Shown: positions 50,101-62,866 of the stretch, in pieces
How the letters are laid out: each line of letters begins with the position of its first letter
Position numbering within the stretch: the first letter of the stretch is position 1
From: Dimorphilus gyrociliatus
Taxonomy: Eukaryota; Annelida; Polychaeta; Dinophilidae
Assembly (NCBI GenBank): GCA_904063045.1
Contig: CAJFCJ010000001.1
Coordinates: 3,355,501 to 3,419,500 of the forward strand
DNA: 64,000 bases
Direction: 5' to 3'
Notes under the pieces: model-generated
Database searches by the model: none
Told to the model about the DNA's origin: nothing
Seen by the model: only the letters and a program-made list of their open reading frames with translations
Program-made: the position numbers and the translations under genes

Positions 50101-51657
50101 TTACTTTAGTAGATTTAGGTTGTGTTGCGGATGAATTTTTTAAAGCCTTATCTCTTGGACCAAGGAATACTTTACGTAGTTTAATATTAAATAGATGCAG
50201 ACTACGGCCAAAGGACGAAAAAGAAATAGAGATTTATATCAAAAGATTTGTTAATCTTCAATTTTTTTCAACTTCAAATGCTCTGTCGTTTGATAAACAA
50301 TATAAAGCAGACGATAGCCCAGTTACAAGTATAGATGATGGTGAAGTATTCTTACAAGTTGGAATAGGAAGACAACATTCTCAAACTCCTAAAGTTGACA
50401 ATACTTTACAATGTATAGAAGTAGAAGATGTGATTAAGGAACAAAGTACCATAGATTTGTCTAGCATCGATTGTTTAATGAACAGTTCACAGTCGAAAAG
50501 TAAGAGAGATGGAAAATTTTAACAGATATTTCATTTTTCTATACGAATTCATTATGTATATCGTTTCTAATTTTTGATTTAGGTTTGCTAGGGGATTGTT
50601 CCGATTCCAATGTTGATAATATTATCCTTCCTCCTCAACCTCCTCCTCCTCCATCTACTTCTTTGACGCCTTCTTCTCCTGTTGCTTCTTGCTCTTTTCC
50701 AAACTCAACAGTTTCCATTTACCTATCGGAGATTATAGAGAATTTTGAAATAGAAAAGACAGCAGAGAACTTGAATGAAATATGTAATTTGGATAGGCTT
50801 CAACCGGTACCAGTCATGAAATTGTTCCCAATTCTGGAAGATTTTCTGAAGTATTTCCAGCCAGTATTTGTATTACACTTTAGTGAAGACGATGTAAAAA
50901 CTCTATACTTCGAATTCATGAAACAATCCAATAAGCATAAAATACCAAAGATACTTTTTCGACTAACCGTTTTGAACAATTGGAAAAGAAATAGCCAAGA
51001 TGAAGTTGAACGCTTTTCATCATATTTTATATTGTTCTTCACTATAGAACTTAGATTTGAACTATTATATGATTATTCCGACCATGAATCTCTATTTAAC
51101 GCTTTTGAGAGGATAATTGAATTGAATATTGTATAGTTTTTTCATTTTTAATTCATTTCATTTAGTTCGTTAGCTTAATTCATTTGTAAATTATTCTACA
51201 GGAGAACTCTATGGTCTGCGAATTTTTATTGGATATTCTATATTCCTTGGCTAAAGTAAAGGAAGAGCTAAGAGAAACTATTGTCGATTTGTTTAACAAA
51301 TTGAACGAAACGGAAAATATTGATACTAGTTTGAAAAACTATTTGAAAAACACTTTAGAAGATATGAACACAGGATTTTTAATAAAAGAAATGTTTCTTG
51401 AACAATTTCATCAAATTCTCAAAATTCAGAATAATAAAGTACTTTATGAATTTCTTAAAGGTTTATTCATTTTCATTATCGTTTACAAGAAATATATTAA
51501 TACTTTTCGTTCAATAGATAACTTATCTCTATTAGATTTTCAAAGAAATCGAGATAAATCTATGGTAGCAGCTTTCTCCAAAGGTTTTCATATACTTATA
51601 CAAAATGAAAGAGACCGTGATTCAATGATGCCAAGTTTGTTAATATTCTTTATTTAG
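47126..51657 (+). CDS. NLR-like NACHT-LRR protein with helical N- and C-terminal regions
   Basis: Exons inferred from open frame and GT-AG sites: 47126-47646, 47744-47784, 47863-49755, 49816-50499, 50583-51130, 51202-51657 (alternatively a further short exon 51692-51723). About 1380 aa. Residues 1-187 form an all-helical N-terminus with a death-fold-like pattern (LSDEEIENLY, then KILERWM). Around residues 271-278 lies Walker A (GQIGSGKS), and around 349-357 a Walker B-like VLLLFDQLD. The winged-helix/HD region ends in FLHPTVKEYLLALY, a NACHT hallmark. Leucine-rich stretches follow (LRSLILNRCRLRPKDEKE). A proline-rich linker (PPQPPPPPS) precedes a second helical domain with a similar LSEDDVKTLY / VLNNWKR pattern. 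The role is presumably cytosolic sensing or scaffolding; the trigger is unknown. The domain names at both ends are my inference. Confidence 0.8.
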
Positions 51658-51996
51658 CTATTGTTCAATAATATTTGTCGATATTTTGTAGCTTTTCAAA
51701 AATATATGGGATATCTACTTTAACATTCGTCAAATACGGCTCAACTTGAACACTACTCTACAATGACGTTATATTTAGTTGTTTGAATACAATCATATAT
51801 TAGAAATGTGGAACGTCTGCTCTTAGTGTTTATAGGAAAATAAAAAGGAGAGATATTCGTATTTCATATAATTATGAATAGTCTTTTTGAATTAATGGGA
51901 GAAAGCTTTTAATTGAAATTGATAGTTCCTTATTAAATATAAGGAAAAGCTTATGAACACTTTACAAAATCTTGATATCATAGTTCTGTCTTGAAT
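51658..51996. other. Gap between NLR and receptor genes
   Basis: Contains a possible tiny last exon of the NLR gene (51692-51723). Otherwise no coding signal; both neighbours are on the plus strand. Confidence 0.5.
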
Positions 51997-54900
51997 ATGG
52001 ATCTATTTCAACTGTTTCTTTTAATATTTTCAATAATTTCTCTATTCATATTCAATCAAAGTGAAAAATGCAAATTTAAAGGAAATTTTGTTAATGATTC
52101 TCTTGATGATAAAATATATATTGATAAAATATTAATAAGAGATAACAATTCAATAACTGGTACAATTGTTGTAAGACAATTCAATCTTTCAACTATCCCA
52201 TATCATTTGTTTATGAATTATGGCCGTTTTAATAATTTAGCTTCAATTGGAATGTTCGCTTGTAAAAATTCAGGATTCGATGATTTTTATCATCAGTTAT
52301 TAACTTGTCCAAATTACGCAAGTAAGTATGAGAATTGAACAATAGAAGATTCATAAATTCATATTCTGATCCCTATCTTGTCTACTGTATAAGCTAAGAA
52401 TAGTTTGAATGTGAGATGTTTTAATAAAATGAATATTCAATCTTGCGAATGGTAAAATTTGATTTAAATTGAATAAATATCTATAATCTTTCAATCTTTA
52501 TCTTATAAAGGAAAATCAATATTTGTCAACAATTGCCGGAAATCAATGATATATTATGCGTTAGATGTTTCAAGGTAGAAATACCATGTAAATTGAACAA
52601 ATTCCTTCTTTTCTTATAAATAAACAACGAATAATTCATCATTTTCAATCATTTTATAGTTTTATTTAGTGATTTTGGAGAAGGTAGACACTTTAACAAT
52701 AATGTTATATATACTAGATTTCGTATGAAATCTTACTACTACTGTCCCAATTCTCAAATTGATAACATTTGTAAAGACATTTTCTATATAAAGAAAGAGA
52801 TATTTCCAAATTTTCCACCAACAAACATCTCTGGCTGGTTTATTGATGTTAATAAAATAGATTTTGTTGAAACTGATACTAAATTGAATATTCAATGTTT
52901 ACAAATCAACTGTTCAAGCTATAAAACTGTATTTAAAATTAAACTATTAGATTCAAAACTCTATTCTAACAGCTTTAAAGTGGATAATTACGTAAAAATA
53001 TTCCCTTGTTTCCATAGTGAAAAGTACGGATTTAGCCATATGAAAATAACCTATAAGACAGACAGTAGAACGTTTTTGGACGTAATGTGTAAGCGACTGT
53101 CAATGAAACTCTTTCCAAGAACTTTTGGTACATGTTCTTCTCCAAGAATGCAAAATTACTTTGAAGACAATGAAGGCGAAATGGTCCTTTCTTCTAAACT
53201 GGGTAGTAAAACACTTGCAGATTACACCTACGTAACAACTAAATATTATCAGAATGTTTGTAGTTTTTATTGTAAAAAGGATGATCCGTTTTTGGGTTTG
53301 CAATAAAAATATATACTTTACTCGATCACATTGAAAAAACTCTTTTCTTCAGAAAAGGACTTTCGTCTTAATATTGGCATTTATAATAGAGAATACGTAT
53401 ATCCTTTTGATAAAAATCTGCCAGAAAAGGCTACAGGGAGTCTGCAATATTATTCGTACAGTTGGCTTTATGTTAATTATCCATTTTTAGATAGAACCCA
53501 CAGGAAGGTGATTAAGTTTTATGAATGTTTGAATCTGTTCATTCTCACTCCCACTCTTTCTTTCTGTCTTTCTTTCTGTCTTATAATAATATATAAGATA
53601 AATACTATATATTTAATAGTTAATCTGTAAATATTTTGGATTCGAAGACGAAGAAATACAAGCTTCAAAAAATAAAAGATACGCTAATAGCCAGACAACT
53701 TTCGCCATGACTTGTTCAAAGAATGAAACAACTCTTCAAAATTGTTCATTTGCTTCTTATTCAGCTACAATTCTTGCGCTAACAAGAGAGGTTATATGCT
53801 TAAAGAACCGAAAAATTCGTACAAATAGTAATAATACTAATACAACTATAATATATATACTTTAATCGTTAAATATATTAAGAATATTGTAAAAGATTGC
53901 AGAGGAAAAGACTTTTTCTATATAAATAACAAATGTATTCATAGAAGAGTTTCAAAGGTAAAATTATCTCATCATCAATCAAGAGAATATTGCAAAAAAC
54001 AAAATTTAACGTTATTTAATGTATTTGATGAAAATGATCTCTTCCTTATCGCCATACTCATTTTTCATTCGGAATATGAAAGGAATTTTATGAAAAATTC
54101 AAAGTTAGTCGTATTAACTTGACGTTGATGTCTTTTCTATCAATTTTATTAAAATTACAGAACTGTGATGGATAATTTCCTGCTTGGAATTCGAACTTCT
54201 ATACCAATTTGTAAGCTTTCTATATATATATATATGTATATACTATATATATATACAGTATTTGTTCATTTAAAGACTCTGAAAAAACTATCAGTTCATC
54301 TTTTAATACATATTTGACAACCTATGATAAAATTCCTTTTAATATTATTGGATTATGGACAATTCATCATTTAACGTATTTTATTCTACATTTAATAATC
54401 TTTAATAACTCATCTTCTTCTACCTCTTCTTCTCTTTAGCGTTGCAAAAGTTGAGCATATAGGTTGTCAGAGTCTCCTCGATTCAATGTTTAAGCATGTA
54501 ACATCTTGGTCCTATGGTGAAGAATGCCTCAGTATTAGTCCGGAAGGTTTTAGGTCTGTCAATTGTGAACATCTTTATTATACTATCATTTTATGCGAAG
54601 CAAGATCTTGTACGTTATTAACAGCTGATATTTGCTATCAACCTCATTTAACATTTATCTTTCAAAGACAGCGATAATATTATAGAGACTGTACAAAGCA
54701 ATTATTCAACAAACCCCTATAGATCTTTTGATAGAATGAATAAAAATGGCGATACTTGTCCTTTTCGTACTTTTACTTGCCTTCCAGAAGAAATTTGTAT
54801 TAGCGAACTAGAAGTATGCGACGGTATTAAGGATTGTTTAAATGGTTATGACGAATTAAACTGTCCTACTAATTCGGTTATGTTTACCTGCGATTCTGGA

Positions 54901-57833
54901 GAAGCTATTCAATTAAATCTAGTTTGTAATTACTTACAAGAATGTTCGGATGGAAGTGATGAGTCTCGATGCGGTACGAATATAATGTATTGTATGAATT
55001 TATAACTACCGTTCTCTCTCTTTTTTCGTATTAATTCTAAACTGAACAGAGAGGCAATGCGATAACAGAACTCAGTTAAGATAAACAAACTTTCAGTCCC
55101 TTATAGCCTATCTCATACCTACTAATATTTAGATTTCAATGTATAACAAGTGGACGATGTATTGATAAGAATAAATACTGCAATAGAGAAAAAACTGCAT
55201 TGATTCATCTGATGAAAATTGTCGAGGTAGATAATATTTTTTAGATCATTCTTTTATCTTTTCTCACTCTATCATTTGAAGCTGATTGCGAAACATTCTT
55301 CTGCCAAAATCGTTGTCTAAGGGAAGAAGATTTGTGCGATTTCAACTTGCATTGTACCGAATCGGCTGCCGATGAACAACCCGAATACTGTATTGGTGAT
55401 ATTCATTTTAATACTCGAAGAATAGTGTATTTCATTTTAATTTCTTCCTCTTCTTCTTCTTCTTCTTCTTTTGCACTTAACCATATTTACATAATTAATA
55501 CTTCCTAGACTTGCTGATTTTTCAAAAGAATGTAGGAGCAAGATAGTTTTAAAACTATTGTCTAAATCTTCAAGAAATACAACTAAATGTAGAATAGTTT
55601 ATGATTCAATGAACAATTTACAAACTAGACCTCAGTTTCCGTTCTTCGATTTGAACTCTTGTGAAAATTGGCGATGTAATCCTGAAGAATATCAGTGTTA
55701 CTCGACTAAATACTGTATACATATCAAGAATATTTGCGATGGTATAAACCATTGTAAATACGGCGATGATGAAATCAATTGCGGTTTATTATTTCCTTTT
55801 TGTTTCTTATTTATTAAATGGAAATAATGTTTTGTTTGTTTCTTTAAAAAGAAAAATTTTATCCAATCGGACATTTCAAGTGTAAATACGAAAGAACGTA
55901 TATATACTTAAGAGAAATTTGTGATGGATATATAAATTGTCAATCCGGAAATGACGAAATGTTTTGCTTCAATTTTTCAAGTAAATTTTGTCCATTTTAT
56001 TGTAAATGTTCAATCAATACGGATATCTATTGTAATCTAACCGAATTGTTGAATATTCATACAATTTATTTGGATAAACCATTGAAAAGATTATCTATAA
56101 GAAATCTTAATGATTATCATAATATTTCGCTTACTTATTCAGCGGAATTAACGTATTTAAACCTAAGCTTTGGTCTTATTACTTCTCTTCCTCATATTTC
56201 TACTCCAAACGTTATTTGCGCTGATTTTAGCAATAATAGGTTGTCTTTTATCGAAAGAGAAACAATGCACTATTGGCCTATTCTACAATATTTGGATCTT
56301 AGTAGAAATCCTATAGGTTCCTTATCAAACCGTAGTTTTGAAAGACAAAATGAATTATTATACTTGGATTTATCAACAACAAATTTAACTTATTTAAATA
56401 GTTTTACATTTAAAGGTTTAACTAAATTGAATAAATTATTATTCGTCGATTGCCATTTTGAATTTATTCATGAAAATATCTTTATGGAAACGAACAAAAT
56501 GAAAGTTCTCTTTATGAATAAAACTGCTCTACCGGATGCTATATCGTTATATTCTATTCAACCACTCGTTTCTCTTGAATATCTTAATTCGCAAATGTAC
56601 GAATTGTGTTGCGTAGCTAGAAAATGGAGTTTATCTTTGAAAGAATGCCATCCGACGAAATCTCTATTTAAAACTTGTACAGATCTTATTGGTATCAATT
56701 CTTTGGGTATTATTATATGGATCATTGGCTTTATTGGAGTTGTTGCGAATACCTTTGTCTTTTACGTTCAAGTCACCGGGAAGCGGACAAGGAAGACATC
56801 GTTCTATCCCAGTTTAGGTTTATGCCTTTCGGATTTCTTCTTGGACGTCTATCTCATTATTCTGGCGATAGTTAATCAGACTTTTAAAGGACATTATATT
56901 GAGAACGATTATTCTTGGAGGCATAGTTATTTATGCAGTTTTTGCGGTGTTTTAGCGAGTTTTTCAATTCTTTGGTCAAATATTTGTCTACTCTTAATAA
57001 CTTTGGAAAGATATTTAGTGATTTGTAATCCTTTTTCACATAAAAATAATCTTCAGAAGATATTAATCTATTTATTTACGTCAACGTTGATAATAGCTTT
57101 CCTTCTATCGTTCTTACCAATTTATTTTTACAAGGTAAACATACAGTATTACTTGAATAGAATAGAATTGTTTGTTTGTTTGATTGATTGTTTGTTTATT
57201 CATTCTATATCTTTTTCAATAGAACTTTTACTCAAGATCGCCGGTTTGTTTCTCTCTGCATTTAACCAATGAAAGGGTCGATGGATGGTGGTATTCGTTA
57301 TTCTTCTTTAGTATTTCAGTCTTAATACTTAGCATTTCAATAAGTTTTATGTATATTAAAATGATTAAAGTCGTTTTTAAATCAAAGTCATTATTGGATA
57401 AAAGGAACTTTAACAAACGAATTCATAAGATATTAACAAGAGGTTTTATAATCATCTCTAGTAATCTCATATGTTGGGTGCCAATATCTCTTCTCGGTTA
57501 CGTAATAAATACTTTTAAATAGAGATTCTTATCTCTTAACTACATCAATCAGTCAGCCTAATTAAGCGTTCTCGTTATCTTTTCTTTAAATTTTTAGGTA
57601 TTATCACTTCAATAGTATTCATTAATATTGATAACTCAATTTATTCTTGGGTGGTTATTATTGTCATACCAATGAATTCAATAATTAATCCATTTATATT
57701 CTCTTTCTTTGAGTACTTTTCAAAGAAGAAATTAGCTAAACTAATATCAGATCAATTATTGTTAGTTTTCAAGATTTTATTCTTATACTTTTCTTTTTCT
57801 TTTACTATTCTACTCTCTCTCTCTCTCCAATAG
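51997..57833 (+). CDS. Multi-module receptor: SRCR-like, C-type lectin-like, LDLa, LRR and seven-helix (GRL101/relaxin-receptor type) domains
   Basis: Many exons on the plus strand. Signal peptide MDLFQLFLLIFSIISLF in 51997-52321; 52660-53295; 53353-53507; 53620-53790 resembles an SRCR domain (LICKYFGF, then CSKNETTLQNCSF). About 53883-54630 resembles a C-type lectin domain (CIHRRVSKVKLSHHQSREYC, and WSYGEECLS with a final CE). LDLa modules lie at about 54764-54866, 54885-54982, 55135-55227, 55285-55390, 55670-55780 and 55880-55965. From 55959, an LRR N-cap (FCPFYCKC) and several LRRs precede seven helices (ERYLVI at helix 3; exons to 57134, 57223-57496 with FYSRSPVCFSLHLT, and 57598-57833 with NSIINPFIF in helix 7). 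Exon joins in the lectin and LDLa3-5 parts are not fully in phase, so some boundaries are uncertain. Confidence 0.75.
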
Positions 57834-57921
57834 AAAAACTACTATATTCAATCTTTTACCCTCTCTAGAGAGAAAAAGATAAAGGACGAGCTATTCAGGG
57901 AAAAGAAGAATTGTATTTATT

Positions 57922-57940
57922 TCTCTCTCTCTCTCTCTCT
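57922..57940. repeat. (TC)n microsatellite
   Basis: About nine TC units; a similar shorter run is at 57813-57829. Confidence 0.95.
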
Positions 57941-58005
57941 GTCTCCCTTTTTCGTTACTAATTTAATGATATATCTCTTTCATTTCAGTTCTAGAATTCA
58001 TTAAA

Positions 58006-58347
58006 ATGTCAATGAAATGTTATATTTTCATCAGAAATGATTATGGAAATAGAAAGAAAAGAAATGTTAAAGAATTTTTAAATTCTCTCGAATTGAACTC
58101 TACTAATAAGCTAAAAGTTTCAATTAAATTAGCAAGAATTATTCAAGTTTTTCATAAAGAAAAAATCAGTTTTCTATCGAAACTAATAGATTCCTTATTC
58201 TATTTTGAGATGAATGAAAAAGAAATTGAATGCTATGTATCTTTAGATCAACTTGTCTTCACTGAAGATCTTTTAAATTTTATGGAAGATGTCAAAATGT
58301 TGGGTTTAATCATCCGATATATATTATTATGCAATAGCGCTATTTAA
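58006..58347 (+). CDS. Hypothetical 113-aa ORF
   Basis: ATG-initiated single-exon ORF whose composition is Lys/Ile/Glu-rich and helical, with a hydrophobic end (GLIIRYILLCNSAI). It follows a good acceptor (TTTCAG) about 18 bases upstream, so it might be an exon of another gene, a separate small gene, or chance. I recognise no family. Confidence 0.35.
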   Translation: MSMKCYIFIRNDYGNRKKRNVKEFLNSLELNSTNKLKVSIKLARIIQVFHKEKISFLSKLIDSLFYFEMNEKEIECYVSLDQLVFTEDLLNFMEDVKMLGLIIRYILLCNSAI

Positions 58348-58450
58348 TTGATATTTTTCATAAATAAACTTAATAGACAATTCTAAAGAAGAAAACGTAT
58401 TTATCCCTTTAAGTAAAAAAAATTAGGTTATTGACTGTGGGAGAATAATA

Positions 58451-58488
58451 AGAGAGAGAAAGAGAGAAAGAGAGAGAGAGAGAGAGAG
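58451..58488. repeat. (GA)n microsatellite with AAAG interruptions
   Basis: GAGAG units interrupted by AAAG, ending in a pure GA run. Confidence 0.95.
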
Positions 58489-58965
58489 GAAAGAACTTTA
58501 TTGGTCATAGTTTTATGTCTAATTATATGTAAAATTCTTTTCCCATTTAGAGGATTACTTTGACAGATGTGAGCAATAGGCTTACTAATAGAAGTATATT
58601 TTTAAATTTTGTGTTTTTTCCTATAAATGGAGTGTTTGGCTGTTTATTATCTTGTTTTTTCTGTTTTCTTTTCAATTTTACATATATATTTACATAAGAT
58701 ACACCAACAACTAGGCTCACACAAACTTTAGTCACGATCTCTTATTTCTACAATAGTAACTAATATAGTGTCTCTACTTAATTACCCTAATGAATATTCA
58801 ATCCCTTAATAATCTTGTTCTTTTCTTTCATTTTCTTATATAGCTGTATGAATAATAAAGAGAAGAATGCTAACTAAAAGCCTTATAGTTGAAAATGATG
58901 ATGTATTATTATGTAAATAGTGTGAGCCATCTTACTATATTTTATTTGATACACTGAATATGTAT

Positions 58966-58979
58966 AGAGAAAGAGAGAA

Positions 58980-59010
<31 letters not shown>
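58966..59010. repeat. (GA)n microsatellite with AAAG interruptions
   Basis: Same interrupted pattern as at 58451-58488, about 500 bases away. Confidence 0.95.
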
Positions 59011-59741
59011 CAGTTAACGCATAGATTTCCTAACGGGAATTAAAGGTTTTTGTCTTTTGAAAAAAATTGAAACATTTCTTTTGTTTCGTTTATATATAGT
59101 TACATAATATGATACTTTTTATTGCTTATTGTTTCTATTACTGCTGTTATTACTGTTTGTCTATTTGTACGTCTATCGTGTCTGTACAGTGTTTTTCGTT
59201 TCTATTTTCAAGTATCAGTTGATAGTTGTAAGAGGATCTTTGGCTAATATCATTTTTATATGCTATTTCCAACAGGGAAGTTTTATTTCTTTTTAGAGTA
59301 TATTCTATAAAACACATCTTTCCACTTTCTTCTATTTTCCTCTCTCTCTCTCTTCTCTTCCCTAATATTTTCATCATTTTATTATCATTGAATTTTGATA
59401 TCTTTTTTTTCTTCAAGTAAACTTTTCACCCTCCTCATTTCTTTCTCTTTATTACAAGCTAAATGTATTTTATCACTTATTTCTTTTAGCGCCATCTATA
59501 GGAGGATAGAAACATTATTCAATTTATTAACTCCCATTCTTTTCAGGAATTGGAATGTTTTATTTGAACTTATAAAAATGACGAATTCTTATAGGCTTAC
59601 TTATATCATATTTAAAGTTAACCTTTTGTATTTATTGGTTATTTCTGTTCTATATATCTCATTCCCTAAAACTATAATAGTAGAGACGACGTTTGTTTGC
59701 TTCTTCATTCCTTTCTTCCCTCCCTTCTCTTGCATATATAC

Positions 59742-59766
59742 TCATTCATTCATTCATTCATTCATT
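59742..59766. repeat. (ATTC)n microsatellite
   Basis: About six ATTC units followed by ATTTGTTCATTC. Confidence 0.9.
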
Positions 59767-60215
59767 TGTTCATTCTCTGTTCATAAATTAGGATGTTTTT
59801 TTACCATACGTTCTATTAAAAGCAGTTATGTGTCTAAAATCTTTTACCGCTTTTCCATCGTTACATTTATTTTATTAAAAGGTTAGTTCAAGGTCTTTTA
59901 GCTTATTGATTTTTTCAAGTTATTTTCAATACCCTTCTCTCTTTTTTTCCCTTTTCCTTCTTAAGTCTTTTTATAACTGTTTTCCCTGCCTCTCTCTTTC
60001 TTTTTCTCTCTTTTCTCTTCTGTCTCTCTCTCTTTCGCTCGCTCCCTCCCGCTCACTTAAACAAATTCAAACATGTGAAAAACAAAAGCATTGAATTTCA
60101 TTTTTAAAGTATTAAATAACGTAATTGAATACTGCATTTTATAGGCATGATGACGACGGTGATGATTAGGAGTGAGAAATAGTTGTGTCGGTATATTATA
60201 ATTACTAATGGAGTC

Positions 60216-60218
<3 letters not shown>

Positions 60219-60246
<28 letters not shown>
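60219..60246. repeat. (GA)n microsatellite
   Basis: Uninterrupted GA run of about 13 units. Confidence 0.95.
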
Positions 60247-60250
<4 letters not shown>

Positions 60251-60901
60251 TGTTAAATTATTTTTAGACGGTCTTTTTTCTTCTACTATTAAAGGATTAA
60301 ATGCTGAGGATGCATAGGAAGACGTAATATCTCCTATTTATCGAAAATCAATGGAGAAGATGAAAAAAAAAAAGAAAAACTTTAATCTTAAGCAGAATAT
60401 AGACTGCAAAGAAATAGTTATTTCACTTGTTAAATTCTATAGCGTATTATGTAATTTGTACAGTTTACCTTAACATTTTACTACAACTTTTACTCTATGA
60501 TGGAAAATAGGCTACACAAAGGGAAAAGAAAGGAAATCGCTGCCTTCTCTTTATTCTTAACATTCTTAAATAGAATAGAAAGAGCGTATACAACAAGATT
60601 CTATCGTCTTACTTGTATATACTATTTATTTATCTTGATTTACAAAGGTAACACAATATCCAATACAATAATTAAACTTAACCTTTCAACGTTGGCTATT
60701 ATTTTTTTCTATAACAAAACTTACTTTCTCAATTTATATTCATTCCTATTATTACGATCAATTCCCTTCTCTTCCCATCTCTTTTCTTCTCTTCGCTTCA
60801 CTTCTCTTCTTAATGCAATTTACCGTTTTTTAAAGGGTTCAAATGTTATTAAATATTTAATGAAGATCCGAGTAATATACTGTATACTGTATATATGAAT
60901 T

Positions 60902-60906
<5 letters not shown>

Positions 60907-60949
<43 letters not shown>

Positions 60950-60981
60950 ATGTATATATATTAGTATATATATATATATAT
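60907..60981. repeat. (AT)n microsatellite
   Basis: Long TA runs interrupted by GTATATATAATG and TTAG. Confidence 0.95.
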
Positions 60982-61667
60982 TATTTAACTAAATAAATAA
61001 ATAATCAATCTATCTATATATTTACATTGCCTAAAGAAGAAAAATAAGAATTTTTTTCCACCTAAATTATTCATTACGTGAAAACATTCTCTGTTAATTT
61101 TGCTTAAAAAATCTTCTCAAATTTAGTCTCTTATAAACTTTTAACAAAATCTCTCGTTTGTTTATAGCCAAAATCCAGTTTGGCATGAAAAAGACTAATC
61201 GTTTCCTTTTTTTTTAAGGTTAGTCACTCTCTCTCTCTCTCGTTTTCACTACTCTTCTCTTTCTATCTAACCCTATATATTTTAAGAGGCTACTTATACT
61301 ATTTGCTTAAATTCACTAATTGTCCTTTCAATTATGTCCAGAAGCAGGAAAAATTTTGCAGAGAAAGACGTTCCACTTTTATCTTGTCCACAGCAAAGAG
61401 AAATTAAACATATGCAGCAATAACATCTGATCTGCAAATAGCTATTTTCTCTTTCTCTATTTTCACCTTTTAGCACTGCAATATCAATCTCTTTTTTAAT
61501 AGAGATATTTATTAACATTTTGTTTTTTTAAAAAAAAAAGACAATTGAATCTAATAAGATCTCCTTTCAAATCTTTTTATCATGTCATTCATCAATAATA
61601 TAGTTGTATTGAAAAGGGAGGGAGAAAAAGAAAGAGGAGGAGAGAGAAGGATAGCGGTAGAGAGAGT

Positions 61668-61714
61668 GTATGTATGTGTGAATGTGTGCATGTATGTATG
61701 TGTGGGCGTGTGTG
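61668..61714. repeat. (TGTA)n/(TG)n tract
   Basis: Mixed TGTATG and TGTG units ending in GTGTGTGCG. Confidence 0.85.
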
Positions 61715-62103
61715 CGAGAAAACCTTGCACTGCAAAATTATGATTAAAAAAATATGTGCGAATAGAAAGAAATTAAAAAGAAATCTTCTAGTGCATACGG
61801 TATTCTTTGTAGCTGGAAATCTTAGTAATATAGTGTAAAATATATATATATCATGCTTTTTATCATCCCTACTTAGAGATCCCTTTTTATAGTCTAAGAA
61901 AAATCTTTGGAAGCTTCCACCTCTCCAGTAATCAAGCTTAAACTATTAAACATTAGCGAAAAAGATGAGAGATTATTAAATTCAAAAGGTTAATTTAAAA
62001 GTATTGATAAGGTTAAGGATAGAGAGTAATGGTGCTTAATTATTTCAAAAATTTCCTATTCTTAAACTCTTAACTTACAAACGATTTTTCCAAACCTGGT
62101 AAA

Positions 62104-62126
62104 TAGAGAGAGAGAGAGAGAGAGAG
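62104..62126. repeat. (GA)n microsatellite
   Basis: GA run followed by GGGAGGGAGGGGG. Confidence 0.95.
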
Positions 62127-62858
62127 GGAGGGAGGGGGAAAGAGGGCAGAAAAAAAAAAGAAACGACCTGCGGGATTATTTTTTCATCCAATGCCTGGGA
62201 AAGAAAGTAAAAAATGCCCTTTATTAAAGTCTCTTTTGTCTTCATTAAATCTTTAACTATAATATTTCTGCTTTAAGACGTACTGTTTTTCAGTTAGAAT
62301 CGGCGTCTTTTCTGGTTTATTCTTCAGCAAGATTTAATTCATGGAAGAATAGCCTAGTAATCAAGCATCATTGGCAAATCGTAAAAGCCAAGTGCATAAA
62401 GCGCGTAATTTCTGTTTAGGAGTCGAAAAATCATTTCAATTGATATCTAAATAGAGTAAATTATCTTATAAAGTACTCGGCCGGACATTCCTCCCCTATC
62501 TTTCATTTAGATAACGGCAAAGGAGAGAAAAAAACAGTCTCGTCAAGAACAAGCGAGTATTCTGATTGTATTGGATAAGCGTCTATTTAGTCGTCTTTTC
62601 TGAAGCTAGTCCTATTCAAACTCGTTGGTTCACTTCTCCTGAATTTGGGAGTTGAGTAAATATCTCAAGAGACCGAGAATTTTCTATTAGTTCACTAAAT
62701 GAAAAAGAAGCCACCTCTTATCTATTTTCCCCTGTTCTCTTTCTTTTACCCCTGTCACATTTTTTCTGGTGGACTCTGACCATTTCCACTTTCCATCGTC
62801 AGTTCTCCACTCGCCCTTTCTATCTTCCATTCTTTCCCGTTTCAAAGAAAAATCAGTA

Positions 62859-62866
62859 TGACGTCA
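62859..62866. promoter_or_regulatory. Possible CRE-like element
   Basis: Perfect palindrome TGACGTCA, the consensus CREB/ATF site, in AT-rich gene-free sequence. No gene start is visible next to it, so its use is unknown. Confidence 0.3.

Noticed and set aside
59395-59886. 163-codon plus-strand ORF
   Set aside because: Low-complexity Ser/Phe/Ile composition in pyrimidine-rich sequence, no motif, no splice or neighbour support.
60497-60898. 133-codon plus-strand ORF
   Set aside because: AT-rich chance frame ending in a TA repeat; no recognisable domain.
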